Source of the DNA: Chryseobacterium gleum
Lineage (GTDB): Bacteria > Bacteroidota > Bacteroidia > Flavobacteriales_D > Crocinitomicaceae
Direction of reading: 5' to 3'
Assembly: GCA_945897565.1 (NCBI GenBank)
Contig: CAMDFN010000001.1
Span: forward strand, 98,889-162,888
DNA length: 64,000 nt
The translations under genes were made by a program, and so were the position numbers. Under the pieces are notes generated by a model. That model saw only the letters and a list, made by a program, of their open reading frames with translations. It did not search any database and was not told the DNA's origin. The first letter of the stretch is position 1, and each line of letters starts with the position of its first letter. Of this stretch, positions 7,285-14,484 are shown one piece after another.

Positions 7285-7405
7285 TACTAGTAGCTTTACC
7301 CGAATTGCATTAGGGTATAAATACTATTTAAATTAGTACTTGTACTAATTTGAAGCAACAATCAAAATAATTGATGTGCACTGGAAGTCAATATGATACT
7401 AGTAT
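7285..7405. promoter_or_regulatory. Palindromic control region between the integrase and the signalling cluster
   Basis: TACTAGTA occurs at 7285-7292 and 7397-7404, with a further partial copy (GTACTAG) at 7275-7281. Between them a perfect inverted repeat with arms AAATTAGTAC and GTACTAATTT and a 2-bp centre spans 7330-7351. The motifs lie between the divergent starts at 7235 and 7481, so they are good operator candidates for one or both genes. No regulator can be named from sequence; the MerR-like protein at 10020 is one candidate. Confidence 0.5.
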
Positions 7406-7446
7406 TGCTATAAAATTAAGTCGAAAAATATCCGCCAGATAATTTC

Positions 7447-7454
7447 TATTTTTG
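7447..7454 (+). promoter_or_regulatory. TAnnTTTG-type promoter element upstream of the small CPPFC protein
   Basis: TATTTTTG matches the Bacteroidota -7 consensus TAnnTTTG, 26 bp upstream of the ATG at 7481. No clear -33 TTG was seen at the expected distance. Confidence 0.45.
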
Positions 7455-7480
7455 ATCACTAACCAATTAAACTTAACATT

Positions 7481-7795
7481 ATGTCTTTTAACGGAAACGA
7501 AGGGGAATTTGTAACTTTGAACGATGCATCTCGCTGGACTGCTAACTACCGCAATACGATACAACCTGGGGATGTGATTGCCGAATTCCAAGGTAAAGAA
7601 AAGTTACTCGAATTGTTGAATCAAGAGGGTTGTGTTGGAATTCGTTTTTACTATGCAATCAATGATGAAGGTAAAAAAGTTTTAGTTCTGGTCGGTGCAG
7701 ATAGTGATGAGAATGATATGGAGAATGGGTTGATTTTGGATAAAGGTGACAAATGCCCTCCATTTTGTTCAAGGAGAAACTTATTAAATTCTTAA
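7481..7795 (+). CDS. Conserved-looking small protein with C-terminal CPPFC motif
   Basis: The 104-residue soluble protein has a central strand-rich part (GCVGIRFYYAINDEGKKVLVLVGAD) and ends KCPPFCSRRNLLNS, with two Cys that could bind metal or form a disulfide. Proteins with this layout are found in other Bacteroidota, but I know no assigned function. There is no signal peptide. It is first in a tight run with a membrane protein, a histidine kinase and a response regulator (ATG of the next gene overlaps its TAA), so a signalling role, for example as sensed or sensing partner, is inferred from context. Confidence 0.6.
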   Translation: MSFNGNEGEFVTLNDASRWTANYRNTIQPGDVIAEFQGKEKLLELLNQEGCVGIRFYYAINDEGKKVLVLVGADSDENDMENGLILDKGDKCPPFCSRRNLLNS

Positions 7796-8421
7796 TGGAA
7801 GAAATTTTAGATGTATTGTTAATTGTAAAGTATCTAAGCTACATCCTTCCTTATTCAATATATAAGTTCTTTAAAATCAATGAAAAGAGGATTGTGCCTC
7901 TCTTCTCTTTCCTTGTTATTTCATTGATATTAGCCTTATTAGAAAGGTATATTGCAGTTATAATAGGTAGTGCAGTCCCTGTTTATCACATCTCTGTAAT
8001 TGTAAGGTATTTGACAATTTTATTCGTTTTTTACCAAATTTTAAATCATCAGATTATTTTCATCACCCTATCTAGCATTGCGGTTTTAATTTTTAGTTAT
8101 GAAAGTATATACCTAAATGGGTGGTTGAAAAATAATGAAATCCTCACTGTTTTTAGTCATATTTCCATAACCGCATACGCTGGTTACTGTCTATATAAAG
8201 TTTTGATTCAGGGTGAAATCATTTTAGAAAACTATTCAATTAATTTGATAGGATTATTTTTAGTTTACAGTGGTTCTTCCACTATTCTAAGTTTTTTTGA
8301 AACAGAAATACTTCTTAAGCCATCACTTGCCGCGTTCTTTCTTATTGCCTATTACAACATTTTGGAAATTTCATTAAATATTGGTTTCGGCTACTCATTA
8401 TGGAAATTGAAAGAAGCTTAA
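7795..8421 (+). CDS. Polytopic membrane protein of a two-component cluster
   Basis: An open frame extends from 7753, but the ATG at 7795, which overlaps the preceding TAA by one base, gives a better 208-residue start (MEEILDVLLIVKYLSYILP). About six hydrophobic helices cover most of the protein, with no catalytic motif. The next gene, a histidine kinase, starts 22 bp before its end. It probably serves as the membrane sensor or an accessory for that kinase, which has only one membrane helix and no sensing domain. Confidence 0.6.
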   Translation: MEEILDVLLIVKYLSYILPYSIYKFFKINEKRIVPLFSFLVISLILALLERYIAVIIGSAVPVYHISVIVRYLTILFVFYQILNHQIIFITLSSIAVLIFSYESIYLNGWLKNNEILTVFSHISITAYAGYCLYKVLIQGEIILENYSINLIGLFLVYSGSSTILSFFETEILLKPSLAAFFLIAYYNILEISLNIGFGYSLWKLKEA

Positions 8422-9227
8422 TTCAACTGATTCTTTCAGTTTTATTCACCAGCGGGTTGTCTGCTGGTATGGTGTTCGTGCTATTTACTTCGTACAAAAA
8501 ACGAAAAAGGCTAGAGGCTGAGCATGAGCGGGCGATGCAAGAAAAAGAGCTCGAGCTGATCAATGCAGTGGTGAAAGCCCAGGAAGATGAGCGCGCTGAG
8601 ATTGCAAGAAATTTGCATGACGACGTAGGGGCTATTCTTTCCATGACGCAGCAGAAAATTTCGAATACTTCAAATCATTTGATTGGCATTGAAGCCAATT
8701 CAGATACCATTTCGGATTTATTGGAGGTAGCTGAGATGATAGACCAATCCGTAACGAAACTGAGGGCGATTACGAATGGGATGTTGCCTCACTATTTATT
8801 GAAGTTTGGTTTGTGGCGTTCTTTAGAGCGTATGTTCGAACAGGCTGAAAAAAGTATAGGGAAGCCTTGTCTGATTTTAAGCCATGTGAAAAGTGGGCTG
8901 CAACTTGAGCAGCGTATTGAGATACAGGCTTATTATATTGTAACAGAGCTCATCAATAACACTATCAAGCATGCTAAGCCAAATTTCATCGATGGTGATT
9001 TGGAAATCAAGCAAGAATATTTAGTTTTAACCTTGAAGCACGATGGTGTCGCCATTGATCAGGATGACTACGAGTATTTACTTGCAAAGAACCAAGGTAT
9101 TGGTCTTTCATCACTGGCACATCGTTTAGGTCTAATTGGCGGTCAAATTACATTTGAACGCTTTGATAGAGGTGGTTCGATAATTTTGAAAATTCCATAC
9201 AATGATGAGGACAAGCAAGCAAATTGA
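8400..9227 (+). CDS. Sensor histidine kinase (HisKA_3 / NarX-like)
   Basis: The 275-residue protein has one N-terminal membrane helix (residues 8-30), a short coiled coil, the HisKA_3 phosphoacceptor motif EIARNLHDDVGAIL with His73, and an HATPase_c domain (ELINNTIKHAKP as N-box; GIGLSSLAHR as G-box). The kinase autophosphorylates and passes phosphate to the adjacent LuxR-type regulator. It lacks an extracytoplasmic sensor domain, so sensing probably depends on the polytopic membrane protein encoded just upstream, whose gene it overlaps. It overlaps the regulator gene by 26 bp. Confidence 0.88.
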   Translation: MEIERSLIQLILSVLFTSGLSAGMVFVLFTSYKKRKRLEAEHERAMQEKELELINAVVKAQEDERAEIARNLHDDVGAILSMTQQKISNTSNHLIGIEANSDTISDLLEVAEMIDQSVTKLRAITNGMLPHYLLKFGLWRSLERMFEQAEKSIGKPCLILSHVKSGLQLEQRIEIQAYYIVTELINNTIKHAKPNFIDGDLEIKQEYLVLTLKHDGVAIDQDDYEYLLAKNQGIGLSSLAHRLGLIGGQITFERFDRGGSIILKIPYNDEDKQAN

Positions 9228-9906
9228 TGATATTCCGAAGGAAAAGAATCGTATCAAAATTGCTATTGTAGAGGACCATACTCTTTTGCGAGAGTCATTG
9301 ATTAAATCCTTGAATGAGGCTTTTGATATTCAAGTGGTGTTTGATGCAAGCAATGGTGTCGAATTCTTCGAATTACTCAAAAAGAAAAAGATCAATATTG
9401 CGCTAGTGGATTTGGATATGCCGGAAATGGATGGCAAAGAAATTCTAAAGAAACTGTCACTGTCAAATCCTGAAATTAAGGTCATTATATTTAGTATGCA
9501 TTCAAATGTGCATATTGTTGCTGAACTCATCCAAATGGGGGCTAAAAGCTACTTGAAAAAGGATTGTAGCATCCAAGACATGGTTGATGCACTATATAAC
9601 GTAACAGACAAAGGGTTTCATTCCACTAGCATTGTTTCTGACGTTTCATTTATTCAGTTTGAGAAAAACAGAAAGAAGGAACAAGCGATAATCAATTTTA
9701 ATTTGTCAGAGCGTGAAATGATTGTGATAAAACTTATATGCTCAGGTAGTAAAAGTGAGGAAATCGCAAAACGACTGGGAATTACTAAGAAAAGTATTGA
9801 CGCCATTCGCTCCAAACTTTTCAAAGCCCTCAACGCCAAAACACCAGCAGACTTCGCGCGCCTTTGCATTGAGAATGGATTGTATCAACCGATAGGGAGG
9901 AATTAA
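9202..9906 (+). CDS. Response regulator, LuxR/FixJ type
   Basis: The 234-residue protein has a receiver domain (residues 18-135) with acidic pocket VEDH, phosphoacceptor Asp70 (LVDLDMPEMDG) and conserved Lys in YLKKD, followed by a LuxR-type helix-turn-helix (about 165-225: LSEREMIVIKLICSGSKSEE). The start is the first of two adjacent ATGs within the kinase gene. It is the natural partner of the upstream kinase. A hairpin terminator follows 35 bp after its stop, so the cluster is probably one transcript from 7481 to 9906. Confidence 0.88.
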   Translation: MMRTSKQIDDIPKEKNRIKIAIVEDHTLLRESLIKSLNEAFDIQVVFDASNGVEFFELLKKKKINIALVDLDMPEMDGKEILKKLSLSNPEIKVIIFSMHSNVHIVAELIQMGAKSYLKKDCSIQDMVDALYNVTDKGFHSTSIVSDVSFIQFEKNRKKEQAIINFNLSEREMIVIKLICSGSKSEEIAKRLGITKKSIDAIRSKLFKALNAKTPADFARLCIENGLYQPIGRN

Positions 9907-9940
9907 GAAAAAAATCAATTTGATTTATGAACTTATTTAA

Positions 9941-9972
9941 ACCAATGTCTAAAAGAAGACATTGGTTTTTTA
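9941..9972 (+). terminator. Rho-independent terminator of the signalling cluster
   Basis: A 10-bp perfect stem (ACCAATGTCT with AGACATTGGT) with a 6-nt AAAAGA loop is followed by TTTTTATTTT. It lies 35 bp after the response regulator stop and overlaps a spurious upstream extension of the next frame. Confidence 0.85.
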
Positions 9973-10019
9973 TTTTCAAAAACCTTAAAAATATTACAAA
10001 AGTGTATATATTTACATAT

Positions 10020-10955
10020 ATGTTAAATAAATACAGTCATTCCTATTCTTTAAGTTCAGATGAAATTCAAATTCTGACAGATTCATTATTCACTGGCGAG
10101 TTTCCATATTTGATGGATGAAATAGAATTGCCAAGGTACACCATAAGCGATTTAAAAATTGCTCCTAGAGATGCAACATATTGGGATAAACAAGGGATCT
10201 TACCACTTGTCAAGGGCCCTGGAATGCGCAGAAAGTACGATCTAGTACAAAGTGTTTGGATCAAATTAATTCAACAAATGCGATCCTTAGGAATTAGTTT
10301 ACAACAAATAAAAAGTCTCAAGGAAATATTATTAGAACCAAATATTGATCTGAATAAACTAGATTCTGCTGCTATTTCTAGTATAATAGGTGAAATAAAG
10401 CTTAAATACAACAGCCCGTTCAGTACTGAACAATTTTTGAAAGAATTAAAAAATGTGGAAACTTCATTTTTCTTGGCAACGGTATTAGCTACAATCGTAT
10501 TTAGAAAGTCTATTCAATGTATGGTGAATCCAGATGGCGAATATTTTTTATACGAGCATTCTCGTTATCTAGAACTATTCTCAAATGAAGAGGATTTTAG
10601 AAAGTTGGTCTCGAAACCACACTTCTGTATTAGTATATCAGAGGCTATACAAACGTTAATGAGAGACTGGGTTGCTGATACACCACTCGAAAAATTGTAT
10701 TATTTATCAAATGCAGAAAAAGAAATTTTGGAGATGATACGCAGAAATGATGTGAAATCTATTCGAATTAGATTTTCGGAGGGCTTGCCTAATCTTTTAG
10801 AAGTTGAAGAGCAATCAAAAATCACCATGGAACAGCGATTTCTTGACGTAATAGCAAAGAATGGGTATCAAAAGATCAGTGTTACTACTCAGAAAGGTAA
10901 AATCACAAATTTTGAAAATGTCATTTTGAAAAAATTGAATAAAAGCACCAAATAA
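10020..10955 (+). CDS. MerR-like transcriptional regulator with long C-terminal domain
   Basis: The open frame extends back to 9927 but that start lies inside a terminator, so the ATG at 10020 (MLNKYSHSYSLSS) is chosen, giving 311 residues. A MerR-type winged helix is recognisable at about residues 35-95 (YTISDLKIAPRDATYWDKQGILP ... RRKYDLVQSVWIKLIQQMRSLGISLQQIKSL). The C-terminal 200 residues are of no recognised family and end in a small basic domain. It could regulate the recombinases or the signalling cluster through the nearby palindromes. Effector unknown. Confidence 0.65.
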   Translation: MLNKYSHSYSLSSDEIQILTDSLFTGEFPYLMDEIELPRYTISDLKIAPRDATYWDKQGILPLVKGPGMRRKYDLVQSVWIKLIQQMRSLGISLQQIKSLKEILLEPNIDLNKLDSAAISSIIGEIKLKYNSPFSTEQFLKELKNVETSFFLATVLATIVFRKSIQCMVNPDGEYFLYEHSRYLELFSNEEDFRKLVSKPHFCISISEAIQTLMRDWVADTPLEKLYYLSNAEKEILEMIRRNDVKSIRIRFSEGLPNLLEVEEQSKITMEQRFLDVIAKNGYQKISVTTQKGKITNFENVILKKLNKSTK

Positions 10956-11020
10956 ATGGGCAAATAATTACCCGTTTCCGATAACCGAAAAACGGACAGG
11001 AAACACATGGGTGAAATAAA

Positions 11021-11182
11021 TTGGAAAATAAAAAACAAAAATTTGATAAACCAACAAAAAAGGACATTCTAGAAATCATTGGAGCTGAAGCAACGGAAGA
11101 AATTGCTCAACTGCTTCTAGAACAGATGGAAGAACTTTGTTTAATAGTAATTGAACAACATGCAAATGGACAAGAGATTTAA
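11021..11182 (+). CDS. Possible small protein upstream of the serine recombinase
   Basis: A TTG-initiated frame of 53 residues (start ENKKQKFDKPTKKDILEII, end HANGQEI) runs in a different frame into the first codons of the recombinase, overlapping it by about 20 bp. The helical, acidic composition (LLLEQMEELCLIVIEQ) looks protein-like, and its translational overlap suggests coupling. It could be an accessory or regulatory factor for the recombinase. The TTG start and small size keep confidence low. Confidence 0.4.
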   Translation: MENKKQKFDKPTKKDILEIIGAEATEEIAQLLLEQMEELCLIVIEQHANGQEI

Positions 11183-12767
11183 CCGTTTTAAAAAAGGAGC
11201 GGAATTACTTCAGGTTGCAAAGACAGAGGCAGTAATTTATACACGTGTAAGCACAAAAGAACAAGCAGATAATAACGCTAGTCTTGAAACCCAAATGAAG
11301 CATTGTAAGAAATATGCTGAGGAGAAAGGCTTGGAAATCGTTGAGTTTTTTGGTGGCACCTACGAAAGCGCCAAAGATGACGAGCGAAAGGAGTTTCAAA
11401 AAATGTTAAGTTACGTCAAACGCAAGAAATCAATAGGGTATGTGATTGTCTACTCTTATGATCGCTTTAGCAGAAGCGGTCCAAGTGGTGCTTTTATTTC
11501 TCATGAATTAAAACAGAGAGGAGTTAAAGTCGTATCCGTTACCCAATCGATTGACCACAACGACCCGTCAGGAAATTTTATGGAGGGTATTTATCATCTA
11601 TTTAGTGAATTTGACAACCAATTGCGCAGGGATAAGTCCATGACCGGAATGATCGAAAAATTAAAGCAAGGTTATTGGCCGTTTATGCCGCCAACAGGCT
11701 ATACCAATCTCAATCAAGGCAAAACTGCTGACCAACACTCAATAGTTATAAATGACAAAGGGAAATTGCTGAAAAAAGCCTTTGAATGGAAAGCCAATGA
11801 CGACTTAAGTTTGGTAGAAATAGCCAAAAGATTGAATGCACGTGGGTGGAACATTCCGCCAAAGCGCTTGTCTCATTTCTTTGTAAATCCATTCTATTGT
11901 GGTTTTATTGTTTCCAAAATGGTTCCAGGTGAAATGATCGAAGGGAAACATCCTCCGCTTATTTCTAAAAGCATGTTTATAAAAGTTCATCAGAATTTAG
12001 AAAAGTTTGGTAATGGCTATAGAATTGAAAATGAGGTGGAAGCGTTACCAATGAAGCAATTTGTAAAATGCGAATGTTGCGGAACAAGTATGACAGGTTA
12101 TTTAGTCAAGCGAAAGGGATTATATTATTACAAGTGTAATTTAAAAGGTTGTGCAAATAATCGCAGCCAGAAGGTCTTGCATCTAAAATTCGAAGAATTA
12201 TTGAGTCGTTTCACATTCGACAAAGCACTGAAACCCGTTTTCAATAAAATGCTACTTCATTTATTGAGCGAACGAACCGAAGTTCGATCAGAAGATAAAA
12301 AAGCCTTACAAGTAGAACTTGCCCAATTAAAACAAAAATTAGAAGGGGCTGAAGAGCGATTTTTTAATGGTGAAATTGATCAAGTTCTTTACTTCAAATA
12401 CCGTGATAAATACCGTGAAAAAATTCGCCAAATTGAATCAGAATTGGACTCAAGTCAAAATCAGTTATCGAACCTTAAAAAATCAGCTGAAATATGTCTT
12501 GACTTGGCGCTGAAACTACCGTCCACGTGGAAAAATGCAAATTTCAACAGAAAGCAGAGAATACAGAAATTGGTGTTTCCAGAAGGTATTTTCTATGATC
12601 GAAAAAAAGACGATTATCGAACTTCAAGAATTAATTTGCTATTTTCCGCAATTCCTTATTTGACGGGGCTTGTAGAAGCTTATAAAAATGGGGATTCTGA
12701 CATTTTAGCCAAAATCCCCACTTGGGTGGTCCCACACGGGCTCGAACCGTGGACCCACAGATTATGA
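11160..12767 (+). CDS. Large serine recombinase ending inside a tRNA gene
   Basis: A TTG at 11151 is in frame but the ATG at 11160 is the likelier start, giving 535 residues. The N-terminal resolvase domain has the catalytic Ser in YTRVST, with DRFSRS and FDNQLRRDKS motifs. A recombinase domain follows (to about residue 280), then a zinc ribbon (CECCGTSM ... CNLKGC) and a coiled coil (about 375-445). This is the layout of phage- and element-borne serine integrases. The last residues (VVPHGLEPWTHRL) are translated from the complement of the tRNA gene at 12727-12800, with the TGA in its anticodon arm. This is strong evidence that the element inserted at the tRNA. Confidence 0.9.
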   Translation: MQMDKRFNRFKKGAELLQVAKTEAVIYTRVSTKEQADNNASLETQMKHCKKYAEEKGLEIVEFFGGTYESAKDDERKEFQKMLSYVKRKKSIGYVIVYSYDRFSRSGPSGAFISHELKQRGVKVVSVTQSIDHNDPSGNFMEGIYHLFSEFDNQLRRDKSMTGMIEKLKQGYWPFMPPTGYTNLNQGKTADQHSIVINDKGKLLKKAFEWKANDDLSLVEIAKRLNARGWNIPPKRLSHFFVNPFYCGFIVSKMVPGEMIEGKHPPLISKSMFIKVHQNLEKFGNGYRIENEVEALPMKQFVKCECCGTSMTGYLVKRKGLYYYKCNLKGCANNRSQKVLHLKFEELLSRFTFDKALKPVFNKMLLHLLSERTEVRSEDKKALQVELAQLKQKLEGAEERFFNGEIDQVLYFKYRDKYREKIRQIESELDSSQNQLSNLKKSAEICLDLALKLPSTWKNANFNRKQRIQKLVFPEGIFYDRKKDDYRTSRINLLFSAIPYLTGLVEAYKNGDSDILAKIPTWVVPHGLEPWTHRL

Positions 12768-12800
12768 GTCTGTTGCTCTAACCAACTGAGCTATAGGACC
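12727..12800 (-). tRNA. tRNA with CAT anticodon (elongator Met, or Ile2)
   Basis: The 74-nt cloverleaf on the minus strand has a 7-bp acceptor stem (GGTCCTA with TGGGACC, one G-T pair), a 4-bp D stem, anticodon stem ACAGA/TCTGT with loop CTCATAA, a 5-nt variable loop and T arm CACGG-TTCGAGC-CCGTG. CCA is not encoded. CAT could be elongator methionine or a lysidine-modified isoleucine tRNA; sequence alone does not settle this. The recombinase gene at 11160-12767 overlaps its 3' half on the other strand, making it the likely attachment site of the island. Confidence 0.93.
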
Positions 12801-12885
12801 GGCTATTGGCTAATGCCGAATAACAAGGTTGCAAATTTAATCATTTCAGGCAATATTTGCGTAACTTAGGAGGAAAACTCAACAC

Positions 12886-13851
12886 ATGGAACCATATTTT
12901 TTGAAATTCTTACCTTACCTTATTGCCACCGTTTTATTGGTCAGAGGCATCTTTTTTGTTGTCAAGCAGCAAACTGCGGCCATCATGGAGCGCTTCGGAA
13001 AGTTTACGGCGGTGCGGCAGTCTGGCCTTCAAATGAAAATTCCGCTCATTGACAAAGTGGCTGGGCGCTTGAGTCTGAAAATTCAGCAATTAGATGTTGT
13101 TGTTGAAACCAAAACCAAAGATGACGTCTTTGTAAAGATCAAAGTTTCCGTGCAGTACAAGGTACTTATGGAGAAAGTATATGATGCGTTTTACAAACTA
13201 GACTTCCCACATGATCAAATTACATCGTATGTCTTTGATGTGGTGCGTGCAGAGGTGCCAAAGTTGCGTCTAGACGACGTTTTTGAGCGCAAAGACGATA
13301 TCGCAAATGCCGTCAAATCTGAATTAAATGAGGCGATGTTAGAGTACGGTTATGACATCATCAAAACACTTGTTACAGATATAGACCCAGATCAAGAAGT
13401 GAAGAACGCCATGAACCAAATCAACGCTTCGGAGCGCAAGAAAGTTGCAGCACAATACGAAGGCGATGCACAGCGCATTTTAATTGTCGAAAAGGCTAAA
13501 GCTGAGGCGGAAAGCAAACGTTTGCAGGGGCAAGGTATTGCCGATCAGCGCAGAGAAATTGCGCGCGGTTTGGAAGAGTCCGTAGAAGTTTTGAATCGGG
13601 TTGGCATCAATTCTCAGGAAGCTTCTGCACTTATTGTGGTAACACAACATTACGATACTTTACAATCTATTGGCGCGCACACCAATTCTAATTTGATTTT
13701 GCTGCCCAACTCGCCTCAGGCGGGAGCAGACATGCTCAATCAAACGATTGCGTCGTTTACGGCATCTAATCAGGTGGGTGAAGCCATCAAAAGTGCCAAC
13801 GCCAAAAAAGAAAAATTAGCCGCTAAACCTAAGCCTTCCGACGAAGCGTAA
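12886..13851 (+). CDS. SPFH/Band 7 (stomatin-like) membrane protein
   Basis: The 321-residue protein has one N-terminal membrane helix (residues 8-25) followed by an SPFH domain (AAIMERFGKFTAVRQSGLQMKIPLID ... QLDVVVETKTKDDVFVKIKVSVQYKV) and a coiled-coil region rich in Ala, Glu and Lys (IVEKAKAEAESKRLQGQG). This is the layout of bacterial stomatin/paraslipin proteins, which form membrane-bound oligomers and often support proteases or membrane microdomains. It is the first chromosomal gene after the tRNA and has no protease partner (NfeD) next to it. Confidence 0.88.
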   Translation: MEPYFLKFLPYLIATVLLVRGIFFVVKQQTAAIMERFGKFTAVRQSGLQMKIPLIDKVAGRLSLKIQQLDVVVETKTKDDVFVKIKVSVQYKVLMEKVYDAFYKLDFPHDQITSYVFDVVRAEVPKLRLDDVFERKDDIANAVKSELNEAMLEYGYDIIKTLVTDIDPDQEVKNAMNQINASERKKVAAQYEGDAQRILIVEKAKAEAESKRLQGQGIADQRREIARGLEESVEVLNRVGINSQEASALIVVTQHYDTLQSIGAHTNSNLILLPNSPQAGADMLNQTIASFTASNQVGEAIKSANAKKEKLAAKPKPSDEA

Positions 13852-13891
13852 ATTCTGTGATTTCTGGATAGATTCTGTTGGCCAACTAAAT

Positions 13892-14467
13892 TTACATCCA
13901 GGAGCCGCCCACGGAGATGATGTTGGAAAGCGCTAGGTAATCTGGGTAACTCTCTTCGGTGATACCGCCAGTAGGGCAAAATTTGATATTTGGAAAAACT
14001 TGCCCGTAGGCTTTGAGTGCGCCAAGGCCACCGAATAAATTGGCAGGAAAAAACTTGAAGGTGTCCCAGCCGAATTGAATGCCTTCGATGATTTCACTGG
14101 GCGTGGCTACACCCGGAATAAACGCAATTTTGCTGTTTTCAAAATGAGGCGCCAAGCTGGCGTTGAGGCCTGGGCTTACCATGAAGTCGACGCCGAGTGC
14201 TATGGCTTTTTCGATTTGCTCCACCTTCACAACCGTACCCATGCCAATTGCACAGCGGTCGCCATAAAGTTTTTTAGCTAGTGCAATGCAGTCAAAGGCA
14301 GCCGGCGTGCGCAAGGTAATTTCAATGCAAAAAATACCACGCGCAATAAGCGCTTCCATTTTTGGAGCTACCTCTTCGGTGCTGTTGAAGGTAACGACAG
14401 GAATAGTGGGGTGTTGTGCAAGGACTGCGCGGATGTTGTTCTGAGCCATATTGTCAATTTGACACAA
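13892..14467 (-). CDS. eda: KDPG/KHG aldolase, shortened C-terminus
   Basis: The 191-residue protein has the KDPG aldolase signature: the IEITLRTPAAFDCI strand, GMGTVV, FMVSPGLN, a Lys Schiff-base segment FKFFPANLFGG (WDTFKFFPA) and CPTGGITEE, ending SVGGSWM. It would split 2-keto-3-deoxy-6-phosphogluconate into pyruvate and glyceraldehyde-3-phosphate. Family members usually continue some 15-20 residues after GGSWM/L. Here a TAA follows, then a second in-frame stop, then LANRIYPEITEFT, which resembles the normal tail. The missing helix is peripheral, so activity may remain. An earlier Met (MAQNN, residue 7) is an alternative start. Confidence 0.88.
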   Translation of the reverse strand: MCQIDNMAQNNIRAVLAQHPTIPVVTFNSTEEVAPKMEALIARGIFCIEITLRTPAAFDCIALAKKLYGDRCAIGMGTVVKVEQIEKAIALGVDFMVSPGLNASLAPHFENSKIAFIPGVATPSEIIEGIQFGWDTFKFFPANLFGGLGALKAYGQVFPNIKFCPTGGITEESYPDYLALSNIISVGGSWM

Positions 14468-14484
14468 AGGTCGTTATTTTTCGA

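Noticed and set aside
9927..10019. Upstream start of the MerR-like gene at 9927
   Set aside because: The segment contains a strong terminator hairpin, so translation from there is unlikely.
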